Of a stretch of 64,000 bases of DNA, positions 1 to 10,600 are shown piece by piece; the stretch's first letter is position 1; every line of letters starts with the position of its first letter. The notes below the pieces were generated by a model. That model was not told the origin of the DNA and did not search any database. It saw nothing but the letters and a program-made list of their open reading frames with translations. The DNA is from Pyropia yezoensis (lineage: Eukaryota; Rhodophyta; Bangiophyceae; Bangiales; Bangiaceae): NCBI GenBank assembly GCA_009829735.1, contig CM020620.1:20868020-20932019 (forward strand), in the 5' to 3' direction. Position numbers and translations under genes: made by a program.

Positions 1-2934
1 CGGCGGGCTTCGTTCACTCCACGCAGATCCAATCGTCCCGTCTGTAGGGCCGTTGGGGACTCAAAGGACTCGGCTGCCGCGGCCCTACTACTCACCGAGG
101 TCGCTGAGACCCGCCTGGCCGCCGTCGCGGGGCCGCTCCCTCGCCAGCACCGTCCAATGCAGCGCCGGTCAGGAAGGAGGACAGCGGGGACACCTGGCCA
201 ACACGCGCCCTCCTCTGAGCTCTGCCGATCGGGGGTACAGATCCGCGCGCCCACCCCCCGCGCTCTCCGAGAAAGGCGAAGGATCCAGTGGATCAGGCGA
301 GGCCCCCTCTGGCTGCAGTCAAGGCAGGGTTGGTCGGGGGTCGATTCGGATTCGGATTCGGGTTCGCGAATACTGTGGATTCGCCCGAACTCTGGAAGCG
401 TTCCACACGAACGACACATGCATTGAGAACACGTGGCAAGCAATTGACCACGTGTGAGCGTACTTGACAGAACTGGCATGGTCACTTGACCGGGTCTTGC
501 AATGGGTGATGACGTGTCCACGCACACGGCCGTAGACAAGCATCAGGCTCCGTCGGGGTTGCGCGCTCTTGGACGGTGTGAGGCTGCGGAGGGCGGGGAG
601 CTCATGCACCAGCAGCACGGTGACAGCACCTGATGCACTGCCTGACCGTTTCGAAGACCTGTCAAAGCTGCCAGATGAACGAGCGTGGGACACGTATTTT
701 AAGGTGCCGCGGGTCAGTCATCGTAGGGTGGCGCCGCGTGGCGGCAACCAGTGAGCTCCCTCCACATACAGTATGGGCATATCCCATGATACTCGCTCAC
801 TGCATTAGAAGACGGCTCCGCCTGTCTCTGGAGATCTCCCGAGCAAGGGTCGTACAGTACAGAGCCAGTGGGGAGCCATCTCCAGGCTCTTGGTGTGTTA
901 TTGTGTAAAGTTCTTGCACACGTATTAACTTTTTTTCAAGTCTATCCGAACCGCGTTCGGATTCGGAAACCCGAAATACACCGTATTTGCCGAACGGTGG
1001 AGTGATTCGGGTGTAACGAAGCAAAAACCCTGAGTCAAGCGCCCACAGGGCCAGGTGCTGCTCGCGCCGGCCGACCCGCCAGATCACCGCCACGTGGCGG
1101 TCACCCGCCGGGCGGCAGCAAAGCTGCTGACCGTGGCGAAATGCACGTGGAGCGGACGGGCATGCGATGGACCCGTGGTGGCGGATTTTAGGCCACGTCC
1201 TCCTCCCGGCCTGGCACCCTGTGAAAACAAGGGGTTGCTGGGAGGGCAGAGGGCCTAGCCAGCCGGAAATCAGGGACACGCCGAGCGCTCTAGGAGGATG
1301 ACGGAGAGAAGCCGCCCCCGCACGAGCGGCGGGCGGGCAGGCCGCGCGTCCGCCGTCCGCGTCCGCGGCACAGACGCGGCCAGCCGGCCGGCTGGGGGTG
1401 GGGTCGGGAGGAGAGTCCACCCTCGCTGTCCGTGGGGGGGGGGGAATTGAGTTTTTGCATCAGCCCGCCACGAGTCCTCTCTGTGGGGCTTGCATACAGT
1501 AGCGGCCAGCGCATTGGCGAGGGCGGGGGGTCAGGAGGGGGGCCACACCGGGCCGAGCCAGCGTGGCTGTTTGTAGAGTATCGGTGGGCTCTCGCCACGT
1601 CGTCTACGTCCGCATCCGGTCGGACCCGGCCGGGTGGTGCCGGTGGACAGGCGACGGGGGGTGCGACGGGGAGGAGGGCGTGTACTGTACCTGTTGCACC
1701 CACTGTTGCCTTCCTGCTGTTGAGCTCCACCAGATGGGGCGGGCGGGGACCCCCCCATCGCGCTGGGCGGTGGGGGACTACTCCCATTCAGCGTCCCCCC
1801 CACCGAGCTTTGGGGCACAACCCACAGCCCCAAAGCACCGCGCGCCCAAGGGGCGGGTGTGTGGCTGCCCCCCACGGCGACGGCGGCCGCGACAGCCGCC
1901 CCCCCCGCCGCTGCCCCACCAGATGGGCCGCGTCACCGCCGCCGGTGGCTCTGTCGCGCCGCCGCTGCCGGTGGAACGGGCATGTGCCGCCGCCCGATCC
2001 GCGGATCTTGCTTGGCGGGGAGGATGACCGTGCAGCAATGGGGGGTGGTCGCAAAGAAAGAACCAAAGGGTTGTCAGGGGGACGTGCTGTGGTGGCTGGG
2101 GTGGCGCCGCCCGGCCGAGGACCGTGACTGCAGGCGGGCGCACGGCCCTCGCGGCGCGCACCCCTCCCGGTCCCAGGCTGGCCTGCGTCCAGAGCTGTGT
2201 ACGGAAGAGGGGTGAGAGTGGCGGGGGGGGAGGACGGGGGATAGCCCCCCGCGCGTCCACCCACCCCCCACAGCCGGCGCGGTCGCTCTCACGCGCGCCG
2301 CCCTGCCCGCTCCCTTCTTTACCGCCCAGGCCGCCCGTGCCGCGGCGGGGGGGGCTGGATGTCTGGTGCAACGCACGCTCTCCCTCCTTCGCCCTCCCCC
2401 TCTTGCCCGCAGCTTGGTCAAGCCGCCCGTGTCCGTGCTTGCCGTTGGGCTCGCCCGCGCCCCCCCCAGCCGCACGCGGCGGCCGCCGCCCGGCGGTGGC
2501 GGCGCAATGGCGTCCCGCCCCCCCCCCTTCCTCCTCCGCAGGGACATCACGTCAGAGGAGGCCCCCGCGGCGGGGCGCACCCTGTCGGGGGCCTCCCCCG
2601 CCACGGCCGCTGCGCCCGCCGCCGCATCCTTTCCCGCCGCCGCCGCCGCCGCGGCGCTGCCCGCGCTGCCCGCCTACACCCCCGCCCTCCACCGGCGGCC
2701 GACGCCCGCCGGCGCGTTTGACCCCCCCATGCACACCGTCCGTGGGGCGTCGGGGTGGCTCACTACCCCTGCATCCGCCGGGGGGGGTAGGGGGGGGGGG
2801 GGGGCGCCGCCGCCGCCGCTGGTAATGCCAACCGCGGAGGGCAGTCCTACCGGGGGCGGGCAGACGCGGCGCCCCCCGTCTCGCGGGGGGCATCTGCCGG
2901 GGCTGGGGGAGGGGGCGACGGGGAGGGCGACGGC
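1..2934. other. 5' spacer with no supported gene
   Basis: No reading frame here shows a recognisable domain. The first 1.2 kb is less GC-rich than the rest. It carries two related, imperfectly palindromic stretches rich in TTCGG (about 340-390 and 935-1016), sharing a core like CGAATAC..GTG..ATTCG, possibly the degraded ends of an old element. From about 1.3 kb onward the sequence is Pro/Ala/Gly-coding in nearly every frame, which produces long but meaningless open frames on both strands. The promoter and 5' UTR of the gene starting at 2935 should lie in the last few hundred bases, but I see no TATA box. Confidence 0.5.
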
Positions 2935-4680
2935 ATGGCCGCTGCCATGGTGCGCGGCTTTTCCGCCGTCGCCCGCCTGGCCGGCCTCACCTCGGTGAGC
3001 ACCGCCGGCTCTGGGGGTGGTGGTGGCGTGCTTGGTGGCAGCAGCTGGGCGCTGGATGAGGAGCTTCAGGCGGACCTCGCCGCCGCGGTGGGCGTCATTG
3101 GCGATGAGGAAGTGGGGGGGGGGGGGGTGGGCTGGCAGGATGTGGACTATTCGGCAGTGTCGCCGGGGAAGCCGCCCATTTGGGACGATGGACAGGAGGG
3201 GGGCGAGACGGACCCGCCCCGGCCGGGCCGGGCAGACGGCCCCACCCACTCATCATCGAGCGGCGGCGAGGCGATGAGGCGTCTCGCCATGGCCAAGGCG
3301 GTCGCGGACGACGGCGGGGAGACGGTGGCAACGCCGCCCCGGCTGATCGCCCCCTCCTTTGAGGAGTCCCTCTTCCCCGACTGGGGCCCCGGCCGACTGG
3401 GCGCCGCCGCCATCCTCGCGGCGCACGCATTTTACCAGCAGCTCTTCCTGTGGGTGCTCGCCGCCAACGCGATTGTGCTGGGCCTCTTCCTCCGGGGCTC
3501 CCTCCGCCTCTCCCCGGATGATCTCCCGCTGGTCGCGCTGGTCAACCTGGCCGTCTCGGTGGCGGCCCGCAACGAGGTGGCCCTGCGTGCCTTTTACTGG
3601 CTCCTCACCCGCACGCCGCACGGGCTGCCCAGGGGCTTCCGTGTTGCGGTGTGCCGATTTGCATTCCATGTGGGGGGCATCCACAGTGGCGCGGCGACAG
3701 CGGCCGCCGGGTGGCTCGCCTACTTTGCCGTCCAGGCGGTGCGCGGGCGCGCCGCGACGACAGGACCCGCGGCAGCGGTTACGGCGGTGCGGTTGCTGGG
3801 GTGGGTGCTGCTCGCGGCGGTGGCCACCCTGTGCGCGTCGTCGGTGCCCACCTTTCGGGCGGCGCACCACGACGCGTGGGAGCTCACCCACCGGTACCTG
3901 GGGTGGTCGACGCTTGGGGTGCTGTGGGCGTTTCTGGCCACCGACGCAGTGCGACGGGAGGGGGCAGGCGGCGCAGACGGCGGGGCCGGTGGCGGCCCCG
4001 TCGCGGCCTGGGTTCTGGCCGCCGTCATCACCGCCTCGGTGGCCATGCCGTGGGCCTTTGTGCGGCGGGTGCCGGTCAAGAGTCTGGTGCCCCACCGCAA
4101 CACGGTGGTCCTCCAGTTTCCCGGCGGGGCGCCCGCGGCGGGTACCTTTGGCCGTGTCTCCCACCACCCGCTGGGGTGCTGGCACTCCTTCGCGACCGTG
4201 GCTGCCGCGCGGCACGGTCGCACCCACGCCATGGTCATTTCGGCCGTTGGCGATTGGACACGGGCGCTCGTCGAGGCGCCGCCTTGTGCACTGTGGGTGC
4301 GGCGGCTGCACGCGCCAGGATTTATGTACAACATCCGCATGTTCCGGCGGGTGGTGGTGCTCGCCACGGGCGCGGGCATCGCGCCGGTGCTGCCGCACCT
4401 CCTCCAGTCGCCCGCCGCGGTGCGGGTTGTGTGGGTTTGCCGCGACCCCGAGGCCGCCTTTGGCCCCGAGATCCCTGGCATTGTGGCTGGGGGGGTGGGC
4501 TCGGTCGTCCACGACACACGGAAGGGGCGGGTGGACATGGCCGAACTTGTCCTACGAGTCGCCCACAATGCGGACGCGGAGGCGGTGTTTGTTGTCAGTG
4601 GGGAGGGCGTGACGCGGGCGGTCGTGGGTGGGTGTCTGGTGCAGGGGGTGCCGGCGTTTGGGGCTATTTGGGACAGTTAA
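2935..4680 (+). CDS. Ferric-reductase-like membrane flavo-oxidoreductase (TmpL/NRPS-like C-terminal half)
   Basis: Intronless, 581 residues. Residues 1-140 are low complexity. About six hydrophobic segments follow (roughly 157-186, 197-211, 253-269, 285-303, 321-337 and 357-376). His245, His250, His311/312 and His319 lie at or near the ends of the middle segments, in motifs HVGGIH and HHDAWELTHRYLGW, and are candidate haem ligands. The C-terminal third is a ferredoxin-reductase-like module: WHSFA (His417) matches the flavin-binding position, VGDWT follows at 438-442, TGAGIAP (478-484) is the pyridine-nucleotide loop, and VWVCRDPEAAFG and GEGVTRAV complete it. The pattern is that of fungal TmpL and of the reductase half of NRPS-like adenylating proteins. 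The AMP-binding half of those proteins is absent, and nothing upstream restores it. The likely role is electron transfer from NAD(P)H through FAD and haem across an internal or plasma membrane; the acceptor is unknown. Start chosen at the first ATG of the open frame (a second lies at codon 5). Confidence 0.72.
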   Translation: MAAAMVRGFSAVARLAGLTSVSTAGSGGGGGVLGGSSWALDEELQADLAAAVGVIGDEEVGGGGVGWQDVDYSAVSPGKPPIWDDGQEGGETDPPRPGRADGPTHSSSSGGEAMRRLAMAKAVADDGGETVATPPRLIAPSFEESLFPDWGPGRLGAAAILAAHAFYQQLFLWVLAANAIVLGLFLRGSLRLSPDDLPLVALVNLAVSVAARNEVALRAFYWLLTRTPHGLPRGFRVAVCRFAFHVGGIHSGAATAAAGWLAYFAVQAVRGRAATTGPAAAVTAVRLLGWVLLAAVATLCASSVPTFRAAHHDAWELTHRYLGWSTLGVLWAFLATDAVRREGAGGADGGAGGGPVAAWVLAAVITASVAMPWAFVRRVPVKSLVPHRNTVVLQFPGGAPAAGTFGRVSHHPLGCWHSFATVAAARHGRTHAMVISAVGDWTRALVEAPPCALWVRRLHAPGFMYNIRMFRRVVVLATGAGIAPVLPHLLQSPAAVRVVWVCRDPEAAFGPEIPGIVAGGVGSVVHDTRKGRVDMAELVLRVAHNADAEAVFVVSGEGVTRAVVGGCLVQGVPAFGAIWDS

Positions 4681-5753
4681 AGAACGGGGGAGTGTTAGAT
4701 AGAGGGATCGTCAACTGCTTACTCGACTGTGGGTGTTGCGGCTGCATAGATAGATAGCGAAACAAGCAAGCCCTTTGCCGACTGCCGCACGCAAGTGCGT
4801 ATGACTAGATATCACGCAAAGAACCATGCGCTGTGACATATTCAAGAGCATACAAGGCAGCAGGGTGTATGTCGCGCCCGACCACCCGGCCACAAGGGAT
4901 ACGCGAAGAAAAAGAGAGAATTCTGGGGCTCACGGTACCGTGAGAGGGGGTCCACGATCACTTCCGACACCTGCCAACCCGATCTCGAGCCGATTCCTGA
5001 ACCTCCCTTGACCTTTTAAGAAAGCACCACTGCGCGGCTGCACGTGGCCGGCCAGGTGGCGGCCGCGCAGCCGCAAACGGGGCTGCATGCTTGGCATCGC
5101 CACGGCCGTGCGCGAACCGGGCGTGCCGCGCTCCCCACAGGGGGTCAGACATCGCTATATTAATACCAAACGGGGTCCCCCCACGGGGACACGGCCCCGC
5201 CCAACGCCCCTTCTGAAAAATCTATTCCTGGGTCCGTGGGCGGTTTGATTTCCTGTGCCCGGACGCCACCATAATATTCAAGTCGCATTCTATCTAAAAG
5301 CACAACTGCGGGGAAAAGGGGGAACGCGGGGGCGCACCTGACCGGTCGTGGGCGAGGAAAAATAGATCAGTCCACAACGGCACGGCCTCCGCGGAGGCAT
5401 CGGCCCCTCTTGTCGCCAATTTGGTACACGAAGGGGAGCCTTCGCGAGGACCCCCCGCATCCCGTACCCCCTCCACCTCCGGTCAAGCGGCGCTTCTCGC
5501 ACGTCCCCCTCGCCGCCAACACTGGCCTCACACCGCTCGTACAGCAGCTCTGGCTGAGGGGCGGGAGTGGCATGTGGCCGCGCGCTTCCGCACCCGTTCC
5601 GTGCTAAATATGTAGTTCTTGCTCCGCACGGACCTCTTCGCATTGGCCAGCTGGAAGGAATATTTAGGTACATCTCGCGAGCATGGGAAATGGGATCGTC
5701 TGTCAGCAGCTGCTTGCCACCGCGACGGCTACGGCCGCGCTCTATCATCCCGG

Positions 5754-5800
5754 GTGAGGATGCAGCATTCGTCCATGATGGACGAACGCCGCATCCTCAC
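5754..5800. repeat. 47-bp near-perfect palindrome (hairpin)
   Basis: The arms GTGAGGATGC and GCATCCTCAC, continued by GTTCGTCCAT/ATGGACGAAC-like halves, pair along almost the whole length with only a few mismatched positions and an A/T-rich centre. A second palindrome (GCGACCCTCGGGTCGC type) follows about 8 bases later. It could be a foldback repeat remnant or an RNA hairpin in a 3' UTR; the sequence does not decide between these. Confidence 0.6.
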
Positions 5801-7325
5801 GAGTCCCGCGACCCTCGGGTCGCAGGATAGGGGGGGCCTGAACAGTGGAAGATGAGTCTTACGGGGATAGAGTATGGTTAAACCCAAATTTGAACTTGAT
5901 GCCTGAGACTTTCCGCCAATCGCACGCTGTGAAGAATCGAGGAGCCAATCAGTGCCTTGAACCACCCGGATTTTATCACGCCTCTTCCATGGCGAGGGTC
6001 GAGGAAAACTGCGAAAGGACATGCACAGCGATCGAAGTGAGCCGCGGAACGGGGACAGACAAACAGCGGAGCAGCGTATCCATGTAGTGAGACTGCAGTC
6101 TCTGCTGGGAAACAATGCGCTCTCGCTTCGCTGGCGCGAGGACAAGCGCTCCACGATCCCACAAGGAGACAGCTCCTGCCTCCACCTCGGGTTCATGACT
6201 GCCACGGACCTGCCCGCAATTGCCGCAGTCCCGCCATTCGCGCCCCTATTGGCAGGCCATTCTCAGGCTCCCACCGGGCTATCAGACAGATCTTGTCAGC
6301 CGGGGACAGCTCGCTGACAGCGCCCTTGTCCGCGCCATGTGGCCCCGCCGCCTCTGCGCAACCGCAGGGTGCGGCTTCTCACGGCGGCGTTTTGGGCCTC
6401 ACCGCAGCTTCTCCCGCCTTGGGCCGCCGAGGACGCACAGTCTCGCGCTAGATGCAGGCCTCGAGAGCCTCCCAGGGGAGGGGAGTGAGGAATGCAAGTG
6501 AAGGCTTTGGAGGTGCGGTGGGGTGGGGCCCTCTGCTGTGGTGGGTCCATCCACTCTCCCACATTGGGGAGGTTTTGGGGGTGGCCGACGACTGACTAGC
6601 TGCTGGCACCGACGAAGCGACACATCGGACGGCAGACCCACCGCCCTCCCCTCCCCAATCACCCACGACCAAGGGGCGTACGGCAAGACCGCGCCGAGCA
6701 TCCCCTGCGCTGTCGGTGACGCGTCACCGAACCTTCACGCGCTGTCCTGGGGGGCTGCGGCACTGGGGATGCACCTCCGGGCAACAACCTCTTCCTCCAA
6801 ACGCCACCACCGTCTGGCGGGACGCCACCAGCCCATGGACCGCCGCGGACGTGGTGTCTACCGTACCCGCCGTCCCATTCAACGGCGAGGGCGGGGTATG
6901 TAACGATGGCGCCCGCCCGCCCCCCGCCGCGTGTGGCCCCCCCGCGTCGGCGGGTGACATGGCCGGTCATCACGGTGGGGGAAAAGAGTGGGTAGTTGGG
7001 CACGCCGGGCGGCTGGACAACGGCGGCAACGACGGCGGTGGTAGACGCACTGGGGGGGGCGTGCTGTTGGGGGCGGTCAGCGGCCACCGGCTGCAGCGGG
7101 AGGATGCGCTGACTGCCGCGGCCGTGTGGGCGCCGCAGGGGGGGGAGGGACGGGCGCAAGGTGCTGGCGGGTACGCCGCCATGACAAGCACCTCTAGCAT
7201 GCTGCGGCGGCGGCGGTAGCGGCGGCGGCAGCGGAGGCTGCAGCGGTGGCAGCTGCGGCGGCTGCAGACGCCGCCCCGCCGCCCCCGCCACCACCCCCAC
7301 CCTCACTCTGCCATCCCCGATGGTG

Positions 7326-7539
7326 GTCTCCGCCCCCATGAGGTATGGCGAGTCGTGGGTCCGAGGCGCACTCCGCGGTGAACAGATAGCGGTGGCGGTT
7401 GCCCTCGCTCTGACGTCGCATGTTCATGTACAGTACCTCGTCGTTCCCCGGGACGCGGATGTAGCATGTGCCTTGAAACGTCGCCAAAGACCAACAGGCA
7501 GCCGGCCGGCGGAGATGGCGCACGCACCACGAACACGAG
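7326..7539 (-). CDS. Candidate 3'-terminal exon downstream of the MADS gene
   Basis: On the minus strand a pyrimidine-rich tract ending CTTTTCTACAG (7540-7550) looks like a good splice acceptor. The sequence after it has strongly GC-ending codons and an ordinary amino-acid mix (for example YIRVPGNDEVLYMNMRRQ), unlike the Ala/Gly/Pro shadows around it. A GTACGT donor-like site lies about 65 bases upstream, just past the stop codon of the large MADS exon. It may therefore be a last exon of an alternative MADS transcript or of an unidentified gene. I do not recognise the peptide, and the end of the exon is not defined. Confidence 0.25.
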
Positions 7540-7609
7540 CTGTAGAAAAGAGAGCAGGTTGGCAGCACAGAGGACTTTCTCGTCAGCCTGGACGTACCCC
7601 CCCCCCGCT

Positions 7610-10600
7610 TCATATCCCCCCCCTTCCCCCCCCCCGCTCAATAGCCCCCCCTTCCCCCCCCCGCCCCCTACCAGCCCCCCCCAGCCTCCCCCTCCGCACA
7701 TCCGCTCCGGACCTCCCCCCGGCTCTCTCATCCCCCACCGGACGGTGCGTCAGGAGCTGCGTAGGTCCAAAACCCGAGCCCCCTTCACCGCCGCCCCTGC
7801 CCCCTGTCAGGGGGGGGAGGGCAGGCATTCCGCCACCACCTCCCCGCCGGCTCCCTCGCGTCACCCGGGGGGTGGCCATCGGGTCTGCCTCCATCGTGGG
7901 CGTGTGCACGTGCAGGGGTGTCAGCGCCCCCCCCCCCTCGCCCGTAAAGATGGCTGCCCCCCCAGGTCCCCGAACCGACTGTGGACCACCGCCGCCAAAC
8001 GGGGTGGTCGGTGCGTAGGGAGGGGTACCTGCCGTGAGAGGCCGCGGCGTCGGCAGCCGCTTGTCCGCGTACGGCGGCAAGGGGGGGTACGGCGACGGAA
8101 GGGAGGAGCCAAAGACGCCGCCACTGAGGGGGGTGGTAGCCGCGCTTCCACCTGCCCCGCCGAAAGCAGCATGTCTCCCACCAGTGCTGAGGCCGTCGTC
8201 GTTGCCGTCGCCAAGAGGCGTGCCACCTAGCCCAGTGGCTGTGCCCGGTGCAGAGGACCCAATGACGCTTGTCGGGGTGCGGTTGTCGCGGCCGCTCCAG
8301 CCACGAACATCGGGGGAGCAGCTACCGCCGCCGCCACCAACAAGGCGGCTGTCATTCGCACCGCCGCCACCGCCGTCGCTCCCGTCCCTCACCTGACGGG
8401 CCGGCCCACTCGACGTGGACGCGACGGAAGCGCGAGAGCGACCGCCCGCAACCACCGTTGGGGGAATGAGCACCTTGAGGTGGGCACGCTTATACCTGCT
8501 TGGCGCCGTCGAAGGGCCGCCGCCACCGTCGCTCCCCGCTCCCTGCGACGAAACTTTCCCAATCGAAGGCTGTTGTGGCGACGGTTGACCTGGTGGCAGT
8601 GACTGTGAAGGAGACACCATGCCGGTAGCACTGCGACGGCCCGAGCTCAGCAGTGGTCCTGTTGGGCGTCCCCCAATCGCCCCATCGGCCCTTCCACCCT
8701 CGACCACGGGGTGCGACGACGGTACGCGCGGGGAGGCTGCCAAGTCCAGCAGTCCCGTTGCCGCATACACAGTGGGAGACGGCGGCGGTCGGCGCGCGGC
8801 AGCTGAGGCAGCTGGAGAGAAGGCCGCCGGCGGTGGGCCGACCATATCTGTCGAACCAACCGCAATGTGTGATATCGGCGGGCCACCACGGCGGGCGCCC
8901 AGTGTTGGTGCCGACACGATTGGCGCAGGACGGGGTTGATACTGCGCCAGAGGAACTCGGGGCTCCCGAGGCGTGCGCAAGTGGGAGTGCTCACTTCCGC
9001 TGGCGACAAAGGTGCCTCCCGCCGCATCCTTGGGTTCCGACGGAAGCAGCGATTCACTTGTGTGCCGGCGCTTGGCCGTGGGTGCATCACCAGGGCCAGG
9101 CGATACGGAGCGAGGCCGTCGGGGCCGCGACACTGCGCCGCTCATGTCTACGCCGGCAGCCGTCGCACGGCGGATGGCGGCTTCCGCCTCAGCCGCTGCA
9201 GCATCGGCCGCAGCCACGGCTGCCGCCGCTGCTGCGGCAGCCGCCATCGCGTTAGTTTTGGGTGCGGGCGACCGCGGCGTCAGTGGTGGAAGGGGATGGC
9301 TTCGTCGGCCTAGACGACCTGGTGACAGTGATGGATAGGATCCTTGCGGCTCGCCACTGCCACTACCGATGCCTGCCCCGCCGCCACCACCACTGCTGCG
9401 GTGGCGCGGCCCGAGTGGCGCCAGCGGTGCCAGCCCCGAATGGCGGCCCAACTTGTCGCCATTCCCCCCCCGTGGTAGCGAAGGTGGCCGTGGAGACGGG
9501 GGCGGAAGGCCTGCCGCACACCGCCCGCCGCCTTCTTCACCCACTGTCGATGCTCCCACTGCTGCGGCGTACGCAGTTGCACGGGGTGTGGCCGCGCCGC
9601 CACCAACACGAGGAGAAGCGCCATAGGGAGGGATTGTTGCCCGAGGGGATGTACCAAGCGCAGCAGCGTCGCCGCGGCCAGCAGGGGAGGGACCTCCGCC
9701 ACAGGTACGAGTTGGGAGCGCTGCCCGCACCCCCGGCGCAGTCCCAGCTTCACTCTCTACCCATGGTGAGGGGCAGCCTCCGAGACCTCCAGATCGGGGA
9801 GACGGTGCTGATAGCCGATGCCTCCGCTCAATTGCCTCCGGTGCGCCACTACCTCCCCAGACACCATGTGAGGGTGGACGCGCCGGATCATGTCCGTAAT
9901 GGGGACCCACAGCCCTCGCTGTGGGCGTCGTGGTCGATGCGGTGATGGGGTGGGGTGGATGAGCGGTCGAGGTGATACCTGGTTTCGTAGGGCAAGGCGC
10001 AGACGGCGGCTGCACGAGCTGCTTCGGCGACAGTGCCTTCCTGGCGGGTCGCCGCGGGGAATTCGTGGCAACATGCGGTAACGATGACCCCACGTCGTCA
10101 GGATGCAGCCCCCCAGGGTGCCCACATTCACCACCCATGGGGGCTCGAGAAACGGAGCCGCCCCCACCAGAACGCCCAGGGGCAGAAAAACTCCCTGGTG
10201 CTGAAGAGCCGCGCGGGCTTCGTGTTGAAGCGCGCGAGTCAGGCGACAAACCACCCACCGCGGCCGAGGCGCGAGTTGCGCCTGCAGCTGCACCCAAACG
10301 CGCCGGCGATGATTGTAGTTCGTGTGGCAACTGTTCCGGCCGTTGCGACGATTGCAACGGCGGCCGCACCACGTCGGAGAGCTCCGTTAGGCGCGCAGCA
10401 GTGCGCATTGATGCATCTGGAGGGGGTGACGCCAGTGGTGGTGGTCGTCCAGTGCGTCCGTCCCAGGTCTCTTGCGACTGCTGCTGCAGTGGAGCGCCAG
10501 GCAGGTGGTACTTCGGGCGCGCGACCTCCTCCTGGGGCGCCTGTCCGGTACGGCTCGCCTCGACGGGGCGCCCGTTTGATACCTCTCCGTCGGCGCGCCA

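Larger units (their letters stand above)
4681..7609. other. Spacer between oxidoreductase and MADS gene
   Basis: The first kilobase is relatively AT-rich for this genome (several ATAGATA and TATTAAT stretches) and probably holds the 3' end of the upstream gene. A strong hairpin lies at 5754-5800, followed by a second GC-rich palindrome at about 5808-5823. From about 6.9 kb the sequence becomes GC-rich. A coding-like stretch on the minus strand (about 7326-7539) is listed separately. No other frame here has recognisable protein features. Confidence 0.45.

Noticed and set aside
3253-4512. 419-codon minus-strand frame opposite the oxidoreductase gene
   Set aside because: It is a shadow of the real plus-strand gene; Arg/Gly/His-rich with no motif.
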